Below the pieces are notes generated by a model. That model was not told where the DNA came from and did not search any database. It was given only the letters and a program-made list of their open reading frames with translations. The position numbers and the translations under genes were made by a program. Positions 8,819-18,273 of a DNA stretch of 64,000 nt are shown here, in pieces (positions within the stretch are counted from its first letter, which is position 1; each line of letters opens with the position of its first letter). Location of the stretch: positions 62,001-126,000 of the forward strand of contig NZ_JBNGEN010000002.1 of assembly GCF_049977365.1 (NCBI RefSeq). Reading direction: 5' to 3'. The stretch comes from Brachymonas sp049977365. Lineage in GTDB: Bacteria > Pseudomonadota > Gammaproteobacteria > Burkholderiales > Burkholderiaceae_C.

Positions 8819-9484
8819 TCAGGCTGCTTCCTTCTGATGCTGAACCGCCTGTGCAAAGGTGTCAATCAGGCGGCGGATGGGCTGCTGCTTGAGCTTGAGC
8901 GCAGCCTGGTTGACCACCAGGTGGGAGCTGATCGGCATGACATGCTCCACTTCCACCAGGTTGTTGGCGCGCAGGGTGTTGCCGGTCGAAACCAGATCGA
9001 CGATCGCATCGGCCAGTCCCGTGAGCGGAGCCAGCTCCATGCTGCCGTAGAGCTTGATGATGTCCACATGCACCCCCTTGCCGGCAAAGAAGTCACGGGC
9101 GATGTTGACATACTTGGTGGCCACGCGCAGGCGGGCGCCCTGCTTGACCTTGCTGGCATAGTCGAACCCGGCAGGCACGGCCACACTCATGCGGCACTTG
9201 GCGATGCGGAGATCCAGCGGCTGGTACAGTCCCGTCTCGCCCCACTCGGCACAGTGCTCGATCAGGGTGTCGCGTCCCACCACACCCATGTCCGCCCCGC
9301 CGTACTGGACATACGTCGGCACGTCGGTGGCGCGCACCATCACCACCCGCATGTCGGGCTGGTTGGTGGGCAGAATGAGCTTGCGGGACTTCTCGGGGTC
9401 TTCCAGCACCTCGATGCCGGCTGCTGCCAGAAAGGGCAGCGTTTCCTCGAAGATGCGACCTTTGGAAAGGGCTAGGGTAATCAT
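8819..9484 (-). CDS. hisG: ATP phosphoribosyltransferase, short form
   Basis: 221 residues. It catalyses the first step of histidine synthesis, condensing ATP with PRPP. The protein has MITLALSKGRI at the N-terminus, the GADMGVVGRDTL segment, and a PRPP-binding region ending with DAIVDLVSTGNTLRANNLVEV. It lacks the C-terminal regulatory domain of long HisG, so by family knowledge it should need HisZ as regulatory partner; hisZ is not in this window. Its ATG overlaps the murA stop by four bases (ATGA, 9481-9484), which implies translational coupling with murA. Confidence 0.96.
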   Translation of the reverse strand: MITLALSKGRIFEETLPFLAAAGIEVLEDPEKSRKLILPTNQPDMRVVMVRATDVPTYVQYGGADMGVVGRDTLIEHCAEWGETGLYQPLDLRIAKCRMSVAVPAGFDYASKVKQGARLRVATKYVNIARDFFAGKGVHVDIIKLYGSMELAPLTGLADAIVDLVSTGNTLRANNLVEVEHVMPISSHLVVNQAALKLKQQPIRRLIDTFAQAVQHQKEAA

Positions 9485-10764
9485 TCGGATACTCGTTCAA
9501 TGTCAGCCCCGAGCGCGCGGAGCTTGACTTCCATCTGGTCATAGCCGCGGTCGAGGTGGTAAATGCGATCGATGGTCGTCTGGCCTTCGGCCACCAGGCC
9601 GGCAATCACCAGGCCGGCAGAGGCACGCAGGTCGGTGGCCATGACAGTGGCACCGGAGAGCTTGCCCACGCCTTCGACCATGGCGTTCTTGCCGTCGATC
9701 TGGATGTTGGCACCCAGGCGAGCCAGCTCGCTGACGTGCATGAACCGGTTCTCGAAAATGGTTTCGGTCACCATGCTGCTGCCCTGGCTCACGGCATCGA
9801 GTGCCATGAACTGGGCCTGCATGTCGGTGGGAAATCCGGGGTACTCGGTGGTGCGGAAGCTCTGGGCCTTCAGATGCTGCCAGGCCGGGCCGGACGACTG
9901 CACGCGCAGGCCCTCCGGCACTTCGGTGATGTCCACTCCGGCGTCGCGCAGCTTGTCGATGACGGCATCGAGGTGGTCACGCCGTCCGTGCCGCAGCACC
10001 ACGTCGCCCCCCGTGGCGGCCACCGCGCACAGGAAGGTGCCGCACTCGATGCGATCCGCCACCACCGCATGCTCGCAGCCGTGCAGCCGCTCCACGCCCT
10101 CGATGACGATGCGACGGGTGCCGTGCCCCTGGATGCGCGCCCCCATGCGGATGAGCATGTCGGCCAGGTCGGTGATCTCGGGCTCCTGTGCCGCGTTCTC
10201 CAGCACGGTGGTGCCCTCGGCGAGCGATGCCGCCATCAGGAAATTCTCGGTGCCGGTGACCGTGATCATGTCGGTGGTGATGCGCGCGCCGCGCAGGCGG
10301 GACTGTCCCTCCGGCAGTCGGGCCACCATGTAGCCCTGCTCCACATCGATGATGGCCCCCATGGCCTGCAGCCCCTTGATGTGCTGCTCGACGGGACGCG
10401 CACCGATGGCGCAGCCTCCGGGCAACGACACCCGTGCCCTGCCGCAGCGGGCAAGCAGCGGCCCCAGGGCCAGCACGGAAGCCCGCATGGTCTTGACCAG
10501 CTCGTAGGGGGCTTCGGGATGGATGGGATCGGGAGCATGAAAACTCATGCCGCCGCGTTCGCCATGCGTCTCGATGGTCATGCCCATGTTTTCAAGCAGG
10601 CGCCGCATGGTCGCGACATCGCGCAGGCGGGGCACGTTCGTGAGCTTGACGGGCTCATCGGTCAGCAGGGTGGCGCACATCTCGGGCAGGGCGGCATTCT
10701 TGGCCCCGGAAATGTCGATGGCGCCATGCAGGGAGCGGCCGCCCCGGATCAGGAGTTTGTCCAT
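9481..10764 (-). CDS. murA: UDP-N-acetylglucosamine 1-carboxyvinyltransferase MurA
   Basis: 427 residues. MurA adds enolpyruvate from PEP to UDP-GlcNAc, the first committed step of peptidoglycan synthesis. It starts MDKLLIRGG, has the substrate-binding SGAKNAALP stretch, and the PEP-binding catalytic Cys at about residue 118 in LPGGCAIGARPVE, so it is the fosfomycin-sensitive Cys type. The RASAGLVIAGLVAEGQT region near the C-terminus is also typical. The ATG at 10762-10764 has a GGAAACG-type ribosome site upstream. It lies 26 bases after the BolA-family gene and overlaps hisG by four bases. Confidence 0.97.
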   Translation of the reverse strand: MDKLLIRGGRSLHGAIDISGAKNAALPEMCATLLTDEPVKLTNVPRLRDVATMRRLLENMGMTIETHGERGGMSFHAPDPIHPEAPYELVKTMRASVLALGPLLARCGRARVSLPGGCAIGARPVEQHIKGLQAMGAIIDVEQGYMVARLPEGQSRLRGARITTDMITVTGTENFLMAASLAEGTTVLENAAQEPEITDLADMLIRMGARIQGHGTRRIVIEGVERLHGCEHAVVADRIECGTFLCAVAATGGDVVLRHGRRDHLDAVIDKLRDAGVDITEVPEGLRVQSSGPAWQHLKAQSFRTTEYPGFPTDMQAQFMALDAVSQGSSMVTETIFENRFMHVSELARLGANIQIDGKNAMVEGVGKLSGATVMATDLRASAGLVIAGLVAEGQTTIDRIYHLDRGYDQMEVKLRALGADIERVSE

Positions 10765-10790
10765 ACGCGTCGTTTCCTTTGTTGGTTCTA

Positions 10791-11033
10791 CTAGTCTTGG
10801 AGCTGTGCCCACTCCGTGGGAGTGTAGGTCTTCATGGACAGGGCATGGACCTCGTCGGTGTGCATACGTGCACCGAGGGTGGCATACACCTGCTGGTGGC
10901 GGGCCACGGCACGCCTGCCCTCGAAGGCAGGCGACACGATGGTCGCAAACCAGTGCCGGCCATCCCCTTCCAGGGTGATGTGGTCACACGGCAGTCCGGC
11001 GGAGATGAGTTGTCGCAGTTCGTCAGCAGTCAT
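10791..11033 (-). CDS. BolA/IbaG family protein
   Basis: 80-residue BolA-fold protein. It contains GDGRHWFATIVSPAFEGRRAVARHQ, with the conserved FEG and RH(Q)xVY segment followed by MHTDEVHALSMKTYTP. BolA proteins bind monothiol glutaredoxins and Fe-S clusters. The position immediately before murA is the same as that of ibaG (yrbA) in E. coli, which favours the IbaG subgroup over BolA itself; I infer this from synteny. It is 85 bases downstream of the ABC permease. Confidence 0.9.
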   Translation of the reverse strand: MTADELRQLISAGLPCDHITLEGDGRHWFATIVSPAFEGRRAVARHQQVYATLGARMHTDEVHALSMKTYTPTEWAQLQD

Positions 11034-11118
11034 GGTGCGAGAGGAAAAAGAAGGAGATGCGATGTGCGTCCACCATCGGAGAACAGCGCACGGGGCGGCA
11101 CACGCACGCCCCGGCGCG

Positions 11119-11967
11119 TCAGCCGCGCAGCTTGTATCCCGTGCGCAGCAGATGCATGCACAGAGCCGACAGCAGAAGCAGCGTGGTTCCCGACACGCCC
11201 AGACTCCACCAGGGCGACACGTCGCTCACCCCGAAGAAGCCGTAGCGGAAGCCATCGATCATGTAGAAGAAGGGATTGAAGTGGCTCAGTACCTGCCAGA
11301 TGCCCGGCAGCGAATGGATCGAGTAGAACACCCCTGCCAGGAAGGTCATGGGCATCACCACGAAGTTCTGGAACATGGCCATCTGGTCGAACTTGTCCGA
11401 CCACAGTCCGGCGAGCAGTCCCAGGGTTCCCATGAGCCCATTGCCGATCAGGGCAAACACCGCGATCCAGAGCAGCGAGGCGGCCTGGGCAGGCGCATAC
11501 AGCAGAGTGACCAGATACACCCCGATGCCCACAAGAAGCCCCCGGGCCATGGCAGCCCCCACATAGGCCACGAACCAGTTGCCCGCCGACAGCGGCGTGA
11601 GCAGGATGAAGACGAGGTTGCCCATGATCTTGCTCTGCACCAGGCTGGAAGCGCTGTTGGCGAAGGCATTCTGGAGCATGCTCATCATGACCAGGCCGGG
11701 CACGAGGAAGGCGATGTAGCTCACGCCCGGGTACACCTGCACCCGGTTGCTGAGCACCTGCCCAAAGATGAGCAGATAGAGCACGGCCGTCAGCACGGGC
11801 GCAGCGATGGTCTGGAAGGCGACGCGCCAGAAGCGCAGGACTTCCTTGTAGAGCAGCATCTTCCAGCCGTCGGTGGCGGCCGGAGGAACCTGCAGGCCGG
11901 CAAAACCGCTGCCGCCGATGGTGGTCGTGGCCGGTGCGTCATGGGGAATTCGGTCGAGGGCGCTCAT
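11119..11967 (-). CDS. ABC-2 type transporter permease
   Basis: 282-residue membrane component of an ABC exporter. After a cytoplasmic head come about six hydrophobic segments, for example IAAPVLTAVLYLLIFGQVL, SYIAFLVPGLVMMSML and a C-terminal pair around LGVSGTTLLLLSALCMHLL. The MTFLAGVFYSIHSLPGIWQ segment is characteristic of ABC-2 permeases of the YadH/NodJ group. The ATG (11965-11967) overlaps the stop of the ATPase by four bases, so the two are translationally coupled and form one transporter. Placement before bolA-murA is common in Burkholderiales; the exported substrate is not known. Confidence 0.92.
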   Translation of the reverse strand: MSALDRIPHDAPATTTIGGSGFAGLQVPPAATDGWKMLLYKEVLRFWRVAFQTIAAPVLTAVLYLLIFGQVLSNRVQVYPGVSYIAFLVPGLVMMSMLQNAFANSASSLVQSKIMGNLVFILLTPLSAGNWFVAYVGAAMARGLLVGIGVYLVTLLYAPAQAASLLWIAVFALIGNGLMGTLGLLAGLWSDKFDQMAMFQNFVVMPMTFLAGVFYSIHSLPGIWQVLSHFNPFFYMIDGFRYGFFGVSDVSPWWSLGVSGTTLLLLSALCMHLLRTGYKLRG

Positions 11968-12905
11968 GGCTTCTCCGTGGCGTGCGCTGCAGGAGGCGCT
12001 GGCTCGTGCATGAGATGGATGAAGACATCCTCCAGATCCGGCTTGCGGATCTCGATGTCTTCCACGGTCACTCCTGCCTCGCGCAGCACGGCCAGATCGT
12101 GCTCGATCTCTGCAGGGGTCTGGGCTGGCAGCTCCACCGAGCGCCCGGTCTTGCGGGCACGGGCCGCCAGTTCGGGCGGAAGGCTGCCATCGGTCTTGAA
12201 ATGCAGCATGGTCGAGGTCGCGCTCGCCAGCAGGGTGCTGGTTTTTTCCAGGGCGATGACGCGCCCGTTCTTGAGCATGGCAAGGCGGTGGCACAGGGCC
12301 TCAGCCTCCTCGAGATAATGCGTGGTCAGCAAGACGGTATGGCCCTTGCGGTTGAGGTCGGCCACGAACTGCCACAGTGTCTGGCGCAGTTCGACGTCGA
12401 CGCCTGCCGTGGGCTCGTCGAGCACGATCACGGGAGGACGATGCACCAGCGCCTGGGCCACCAGCACCCGCCGCTTCATGCCGCCCGAGAGCTGGCGCAT
12501 GTTGGCGTCCGCCTTGTCTGCGAGACCCAGCCCTTCGAGCAGGGTATCGATCCAGGTGTCATTGTGGTGCAGGCCGAAATAGCCCGACTGGAAGCGCAGC
12601 GCCTCGCGCACCGTGAAGAACGGGTCGAACACCAGCTCCTGCGGCACGATGCCCAGATGCCGACGGGCCTGGGCGTAGTCGGTGCGCACATCAAAGCCGT
12701 GCACCCGCACGGTTCCGGAGGTGGCCTGTGCAAGGCCCGCCAGAATGGAGATCAGTGTGGTCTTGCCTGCACCATTCGGCCCCAAGAGGCCAAAGAACTC
12801 TCCGTGGGCAATGTCGAAGCTCACATGATCGAGCGCCGCCACGGCAGGCACATGTCCGCGTGGCGGATAGGTCTTGGTGAGCGATTGAAGGGAGACAGCA
12901 GGCAT
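11964..12905 (-). CDS. ABC transporter ATP-binding protein
   Basis: 313 residues. Walker A is GPNGAGKTT, the Q-loop region follows at VPQELVFDPFFTV, the signature is LSGGMKRR, Walker B is VIVLDEPTAGVD and the switch His is in LLTTHYLEEAE. A C-terminal extension of about 90 residues follows the core, as in YadG/CcmA-type exporter ATPases. It energises the permease encoded by the overlapping downstream gene. I selected ATG 12903-12905 (MPAVSLQSLTKTYPP) because the domain begins there; the longer open frame upstream overlaps mrp and lacks homology features. Confidence 0.93.
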   Translation of the reverse strand: MPAVSLQSLTKTYPPRGHVPAVAALDHVSFDIAHGEFFGLLGPNGAGKTTLISILAGLAQATSGTVRVHGFDVRTDYAQARRHLGIVPQELVFDPFFTVREALRFQSGYFGLHHNDTWIDTLLEGLGLADKADANMRQLSGGMKRRVLVAQALVHRPPVIVLDEPTAGVDVELRQTLWQFVADLNRKGHTVLLTTHYLEEAEALCHRLAMLKNGRVIALEKTSTLLASATSTMLHFKTDGSLPPELAARARKTGRSVELPAQTPAEIEHDLAVLREAGVTVEDIEIRKPDLEDVFIHLMHEPAPPAAHATEKP

Positions 12906-12966
12906 AAGGCAGCAATTGTAGCTTTCCGGCGCCCTGCCCACCGTCCACCCCACGCATCGCGGCAGA

Positions 12967-14067
12967 TCAGGTCTGCTGCGAGACCTTGATGGTGGGGAAC
13001 TTGTGCGTATAGTCACGCCCCGATCCGGCAATCTCGGCCGCGACGCGGCGCGCGATGTCGCGGTAGATGCCGGCTTCCGCACTCGCGGGGGCAGCCACCA
13101 CAGTGGGCTGTCCGCCATCGGCCTGCTCTCGAATCTGCAGCGACAAGGGCAGCGCACCCAGATATTCAAGACCCTGTGCCTGCGCCAGGCGCTTGCCGCC
13201 TTCCTGACCGAAGATGTGCTCCGCATGACCACACTGGCTGCAGATGTGCACGGCCATGTTCTCCACGATCCCCAGAATGGGCACTCCCACCTTCTGGAAC
13301 ATGTTGATGCCCTTCTTGACGTCGAGCAGCGCAATGTCCTGCGGGGTAGTGACCATCACCGCCCCCGTCACCGGCACCCGCTGGCTCAGGCTGAGCTGGA
13401 TGTCGCCCGTGCCGGGAGGCATGTCCACCACCAGATAGTCGAGCTCGTCGTCCGGTGCCGTGCCCCAGTGGGTCTGGTGCAGCAGCTGGTCGAGCGCCTG
13501 GCTCGCCATGGGGCCACGCCAGATCATGGCCTGGTCGCCCTCGATCAGGAAGCCAATGGACATCACCCGCAGGCCATGGGCCACCAGAGGCTCCATGAGC
13601 TTGCCGTCCAGGCTCTCGGGACGGCCCTGCACGCCCAGCATCATGGGCATGCTGGGGCCGTAGATGTCGGCGTCGAGCACGCCCACGCGTGCGCCCTCCG
13701 CCGCAAGCGCCAGGGCCAGGTTGGCCGCAGTGGTGCTTTTGCCCACCCCGCCCTTGCCGGAGGCCACCGCCACCACATTGCGCACGCCTTTGATGAGCTG
13801 GATGCCGGACTGCACCACATGGGGCACGACCTCGGTGCGGATGTCGACCGCCACCTCCCGCACGTCCGGCAGAGTGCGGGCCGCCGCCTCCAGTTCGGCC
13901 CGGATGCGGGCATGCTGGCTCGCGGCCGGATACCCCATGACCAAGGTGAAAGACAACCGGCCCTGCGTCCAGACAAGATCCCGGATCGTGCGTTCATTGA
14001 CCAGGCTCTGGCCACATTCGTCCCTGACACCAGCCAGTGCCTGCAGAAGAGGAGCGGGTATGCTCAT
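12967..14067 (-). CDS. apbC: Mrp/ApbC Fe-S cluster carrier ATPase
   Basis: 366 residues. An N-terminal MIP18/DUF59-like domain (about residues 5-85) precedes a deviant Walker A ATPase domain, SGKGGVGKSTTAANLALAL. Further motifs are DADIYGPSMP, VVDMPPGTGDIQL and the paired cysteines CSQC in ENMAVHICSQCGH that hold the bridging cluster. The family delivers Fe-S clusters to cytosolic apoproteins. It is divergent from metG and upstream of the ABC transporter with a 61-base gap, so it may head the leftward run. Confidence 0.95.
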   Translation of the reverse strand: MSIPAPLLQALAGVRDECGQSLVNERTIRDLVWTQGRLSFTLVMGYPAASQHARIRAELEAAARTLPDVREVAVDIRTEVVPHVVQSGIQLIKGVRNVVAVASGKGGVGKSTTAANLALALAAEGARVGVLDADIYGPSMPMMLGVQGRPESLDGKLMEPLVAHGLRVMSIGFLIEGDQAMIWRGPMASQALDQLLHQTHWGTAPDDELDYLVVDMPPGTGDIQLSLSQRVPVTGAVMVTTPQDIALLDVKKGINMFQKVGVPILGIVENMAVHICSQCGHAEHIFGQEGGKRLAQAQGLEYLGALPLSLQIREQADGGQPTVVAAPASAEAGIYRDIARRVAAEIAGSGRDYTHKFPTIKVSQQT

Positions 14068-14439
14068 TGCGAATATCCTATGCGGTGAAAATCAGAACGA
14101 CGGCCAGCTTGCCCCGGGAGAGACGCCCGTTCGCACAGAAGGACTCCATGCCCCTGCGCGACCGACCTCCTCCGCGATCACTGCCGTCCCGACTGCCCCG
14201 CAGTGTAGCCAATGCCACCATGTCCCCACACCGATGCGGTCATGGAAAGGGCCGCCGGGGGTGTCCTGCAGCCAAAGGGGCGCCGCCCCATGCCGGGCCA
14301 CGGCACCCCGTTTAGAATCGGAACCCTGGGCCCGGACATCCGAGGATGCCGCTGCCCCACGCATGCCATGGCCCTGCCGGAACCAGGTTGCCCATCATTG
14401 CCCATTTCCGTTCCGTCGATCGATTCTCCCTTCCGCATC
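14068..14439. other. Intergenic region between mrp and metG
   Basis: This 372-base gap separates divergent mrp and metG. A TAGAAT hexamer at 14313-14318 could be a -10 for metG, but I see no good -35 at the right distance, no convincing hairpin and no supported small gene. An in-frame open extension of metG reaches back to 14212 but lacks MetRS homology. Confidence 0.4.
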
Positions 14440-16575
14440 ATGTCGCGCAAACTCTTCGTCACCACTGCCCTGCCCTATGCCAACGGCACCTTTCACATCG
14501 GCCACATCATGGAGTACATCCAGGCTGACATCTGGGTGCGCTTCCAGCGCATGCAGGGCAACGAGGTCAAGTTCGTGGGCGCGGACGATGCCCATGGCGC
14601 CCCCATCATGATCGCCGCCGAAAAGGCCGGCATCACCCCACAGCAGTTCGTGGCCAACATCGCGGCGGGCCGCCGCCAGTACCTCGAAGGCTTCTACATC
14701 AGCCACGATCACTGGTACAGCACCGACAGCCCCGAGAACACCGAGCTCGCCCAGGCCATCTACCGCAGCATCAAGCAGGCCGGTCTCATCGCCACACGCA
14801 CCATCGAACAGTTCTACGATCCCGAGAAGGGCATGTTCCTTCCGGACCGCTTCATCAAGGGCGAGTGCCCGAACTGCGGTGCCCATGACCAGTACGGCGA
14901 CAACTGCGAGGTCTGCGGCGCCGTGTACGCCCCCACAGAGCTGCGCAACCCCTACTCGGCCCTGAGCGGCGCCACCCCCGTGATGCGGACGAGCGAACAC
15001 TACTTCTTCCGCCTGTCCGATCCGCGCGCCGTCGCCTTCCTGCAGGAATGGACCGCCAGCCAGAGCCGTCCGGGCGTGCCCCATGTGCAGCCCGAAGTGC
15101 TCAACAAGATCCGCGAATGGTTCACCCCCGACGAGAACGGCCACACCCAGCTTGGCGACTGGGACATCTCGCGCGATGCCCCGTATTTCGGCATCGAGAT
15201 TCCCGACGCTCCGGGCAAGTACTTCTACGTCTGGCTCGATGCCCCCATCGGCTATCTGGCCAGCCTCAAGCATCTGCTGGGGCAGCAGGGCATCGACTAT
15301 GACACCTACGTCAACGACCCTGCGGTGGAGCAGTACCACTTCATCGGCAAGGACATCATCACCTTCCACACCCTGTTCTGGCCGGCCATGCTGCATTTCA
15401 GCGGCCGCAAGACGCCCACCGGGGTGTTCGTGCATGGGTTCCTGACCGTCAACAACGGCGAGAAGATGAGCAAGAGCCGCGGCACCGGCCTGGATCCGCT
15501 CAAGTACCTGAGCCTGGGAATGAATCCCGAGTGGCTGCGCTACTACCTCGCTGCCAAGCTCAATGGCCGCAACGAGGACATCGACTTCAATGCCGACGAC
15601 TTCATGGCCCGCGTCAACAGCGACCTCATCGGCAAGTTCGTCAACATAGCCAGCCGCTCGGCGGGTTTCCTGAGCAAGCGCTTCGGGGGGCGGCTCGGCA
15701 CGCTCGACGCCTCCGGCAGCGCGCTGCTTGCGGACCTGCAGCAGGCCGGCGCAACCCTGGCCGACCTCTACGAAAAGCGCGACTATGCCCGCGCCGTGCG
15801 CGAGATCATGGCCCTGGCAGACCGCGTCAATGCCTATGTCGACCAGAACAAGCCCTGGGAGCTGGCCAAGTCGCCCGAGCAGTCCGAGCGCCTGCATCAG
15901 GCCTGCAGCCTGTGCATCGAGGCCTTCCGCGTGCTGGCCATCTACCTCAAGCCCATCCTGCCGCAACTGGCGGCCGAAGTGGCACAGTTCCTCATCGTGC
16001 CACCCGAGAACTTCGCCGATGCGGCGCGGGCACTCGGCGCAGAGCACCAGCTTGGTGACTTCAGGCACCTGATGCAGCGCGTCGACGCCAAACAGCTAGA
16101 CGCCCTGTTCGGCGTGGCCGAGCCTCAGGCAGCCCCTGCCAAAAAGGCCGCCCAGACCGCAGCCCCTGCTGCCTCCGCCTCCGATCCGTCAGCTCCAGGT
16201 GGCGAGCCCATTGCAGACACCATCGGCATCGACGACTTCGCCCGCATCGACCTGCGCATCGCGCGCATCGTCGCCTGTCAGGCCGTGGAAGGCTCCAGGA
16301 AGCTGCTGCAGCTCACACTCGACGTGGGCGAAAAGGACGATGCCGGACAGCCCCGCACCCGCAATGTGTTCAGCGGCATCGCCAGCATGTATGCGCCCGA
16401 ACAGCTGGTGGGCAAGCTCACCGTCCTCGTCGCCAACCTCGCTCCGCGCAAGATGAAATTCGGCCTCTCCGAAGGCATGGTGCTGGCCGCCAGCCATGCC
16501 GACGAGAAGGCCCACCCAGGCATCTACGTGCTCGAGCCCTGGGAAGGCGCGCAGCCCGGCATGCGCATCCACTGA
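14440..16575 (+). CDS. metG: Methionyl-tRNA synthetase
   Basis: 711 residues. Class I synthetase that charges tRNA-Met. The HIGH signature is FHIGH near residue 22, the zinc-binding insert is CPNCG...CEVCG, and KMSKS is at residues 342-346 (GEKMSKSRGT). An anticodon-binding helical domain follows, then an Ala/Pro-rich linker and the C-terminal tRNA-binding OB domain (IDDFARIDLRIARIV). I chose ATG 14440 because MSRKLFVTTALPYANG is the canonical N-terminus. YoaK follows 52 bases downstream. Confidence 0.97.
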   Translation: MSRKLFVTTALPYANGTFHIGHIMEYIQADIWVRFQRMQGNEVKFVGADDAHGAPIMIAAEKAGITPQQFVANIAAGRRQYLEGFYISHDHWYSTDSPENTELAQAIYRSIKQAGLIATRTIEQFYDPEKGMFLPDRFIKGECPNCGAHDQYGDNCEVCGAVYAPTELRNPYSALSGATPVMRTSEHYFFRLSDPRAVAFLQEWTASQSRPGVPHVQPEVLNKIREWFTPDENGHTQLGDWDISRDAPYFGIEIPDAPGKYFYVWLDAPIGYLASLKHLLGQQGIDYDTYVNDPAVEQYHFIGKDIITFHTLFWPAMLHFSGRKTPTGVFVHGFLTVNNGEKMSKSRGTGLDPLKYLSLGMNPEWLRYYLAAKLNGRNEDIDFNADDFMARVNSDLIGKFVNIASRSAGFLSKRFGGRLGTLDASGSALLADLQQAGATLADLYEKRDYARAVREIMALADRVNAYVDQNKPWELAKSPEQSERLHQACSLCIEAFRVLAIYLKPILPQLAAEVAQFLIVPPENFADAARALGAEHQLGDFRHLMQRVDAKQLDALFGVAEPQAAPAKKAAQTAAPAASASDPSAPGGEPIADTIGIDDFARIDLRIARIVACQAVEGSRKLLQLTLDVGEKDDAGQPRTRNVFSGIASMYAPEQLVGKLTVLVANLAPRKMKFGLSEGMVLAASHADEKAHPGIYVLEPWEGAQPGMRIH

Positions 16576-16627
16576 TCCACTGCTCCCCTTGCCGGTCAGC
16601 CCTGGCCGCCCGGCAAGGCTCCGTCCC

Positions 16628-17410
16628 ATGTACCGTGTGTGGTTCCGTCCCTTTGCCGATCTGGTCAGCCTGCAGCGCACACCGCAAAAGGATCTGCGCC
16701 TGGGCATCGTGCTGACCTTCATTGCAGGAGCCACCAACGCCGGTGGCTTCCTGGCCGTGGGGCAATACACCTCCCACATGACAGGCATCATCTCGCATGT
16801 GGGGGATGAATGGGTGCTGGGCCATTGGCGACCTGTCATCATCGGCCTGCTGGCCTTTGTCTTCTTCGTGCTGGGCAGCATGTTCTCCACCTGGTGCATC
16901 CAGTGGTCGCTGCGCCGCCGGCTGCGGAGCGCCTATGGGCTGCCCTTCCTGTTCCAGGCGGCGTCCATGGTGGTGTTCGGATTCTTCGGAGCGGCCATCA
17001 CCCGTACCGGCCATCTGCTGGTGCCCCTGACCGTGCTGCAGCTGTGCTTTCTCATGGGCATGCAGAATGCAGCCTACGGCCAGATCACCCTCAACAACGC
17101 ACGCAGCACCCACATCACTGGCATGACCACCGATCTGGGCATCGAGCTCGGACGCCTGACCTACCGCAACCGCATGCCCGGTCCCCACAGGGTGCTGGCG
17201 CACCGCTTCAGACTCTGGTCGCAGGTCTGGATGCTGGCGGCCTTTCTTGCCGGCGCCATCGTCGGCTCATGGGGATTCAACCGGGTGGGCTACATCACCA
17301 TCCTGCCCTTTGCCTATGCGCTGGTCCTGTTCTCTGCCGCCACCCTGCAGGACGATCTGCGCAAGCTGCGGCGTCTGTACCGGCTGGCTCACCGTCAGCG
17401 CCAGACCTGA
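16628..17410 (+). CDS. YoaK/DUF1275 family membrane protein
   Basis: 260-residue polytopic inner-membrane protein with about six hydrophobic segments, e.g. IVLTFIAGATNAGGFLAV, VIIGLLAFVFFVLGSM and WMLAAFLAGAIVGSWGF. The GATNAGGFLAVGQYTSHMTG stretch is a hallmark of DUF1275. Molecular function is unproven in this family. A hairpin without a T-run (16588-16595 / 16610-16617) lies just before the start, so readthrough from metG is possible. Confidence 0.85.
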   Translation: MYRVWFRPFADLVSLQRTPQKDLRLGIVLTFIAGATNAGGFLAVGQYTSHMTGIISHVGDEWVLGHWRPVIIGLLAFVFFVLGSMFSTWCIQWSLRRRLRSAYGLPFLFQAASMVVFGFFGAAITRTGHLLVPLTVLQLCFLMGMQNAAYGQITLNNARSTHITGMTTDLGIELGRLTYRNRMPGPHRVLAHRFRLWSQVWMLAAFLAGAIVGSWGFNRVGYITILPFAYALVLFSAATLQDDLRKLRRLYRLAHRQRQT

Positions 17411-17509
17411 CAGAAAGAAGAAGGAGCCAGCCAGATCCGTCGCCTGTCACCTGTTGCATCCCGGTTTTTGAGGCGCGAGAGCCCCTCCATGAACGGCCCT
17501 TTCTTCTCG

Positions 17510-18046
17510 TCAGGGCTTGCCGGCCGTGGAGCTCATGTCCTGGGGATCCTCGCCGATTGCGGTCGACACCACAGCCAGATCCGCATCGAACGTGGCCGTG
17601 AACAGGCTCGCGGCACCGTGCCCCTCACGGAAACGCCATGTGTAGACCGTCTGATGCTGCAGCGGATATGGCGTCACCCTGGCAGGCTGTCCCAGCAGTT
17701 TGCGCACATCCTCCATGGGCATGCCCGGCTGAACCCGGGCAAAGTTCTCGCGTGTGAGCACCTGTCGCAGCGCCGTCACCTTGCCATCCTGGCCGATGGT
17801 GATCATGTAGTTGGTGGTGCCCTGGGGCTGCCGGTTGTATTCGAACACCCGGGCGCCATCCGGCCCATCCCAGATGTTGGCAGGCTTGCCCCAGCGCGCC
17901 AGCACTTCGCTCTCGGTCGTCACATCCTCCTCCGTGCCAGCCACGCGGTCGTTGTCGCACCCTGCCAGCACCAGCATGACCCCCATGCCGGCTGCAAGCA
18001 GAAACCGGCGCCCGATACCCTCGCGAACCGCAAAAAATCCACCCAT
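17510..18046 (-). CDS. BamE/SmpA-like lipoprotein
   Basis: 178 residues. The N-terminus is basic and hydrophobic and ends in a lipobox (MLVLAGC), predicting export and lipidation. The mature part contains a BamE-like repeat pattern: EVLARWGKPANIW early, then QPGMPMEDVRKLLGQPARV and the YTWRFREG region. BamE-family proteins help outer-membrane protein assembly, but this one is longer and may be a paralogue of the true BamE. ATG 18044-18046 is preceded by GGAG seven bases upstream, which decides the start. It is divergent from the DUF3460 gene. Confidence 0.8.
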   Translation of the reverse strand: MGGFFAVREGIGRRFLLAAGMGVMLVLAGCDNDRVAGTEEDVTTESEVLARWGKPANIWDGPDGARVFEYNRQPQGTTNYMITIGQDGKVTALRQVLTRENFARVQPGMPMEDVRKLLGQPARVTPYPLQHQTVYTWRFREGHGAASLFTATFDADLAVVSTAIGEDPQDMSSTAGKP

Positions 18047-18273
18047 GCATACGCTCCATTCGCCACGCCCCTCGGCGCCGCACGAAGACAGCCTACCATG
18101 CGCCCCATCCGCTAAAATGGCGACAACTGTAAGAATATGGACGTCCATGCTTCCTCCGGGAGTCGATGAGGGAGTTTTCCAACCATCCGCGCTGAGTCCC
18201 ATGCGCCCGGCGCCCTCATCTCTTGCTCTGTTCCACCGGCAGCCCGTCCGCTTCCCTTTTCTGTATCTTCATC

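Noticed and set aside
14212..14439. N-terminal extension of MetG
   Set aside because: The frame is open, but MSRKLFVTTALPYANG at 14440 is the normal MetRS start and the extension has no recognisable similarity.
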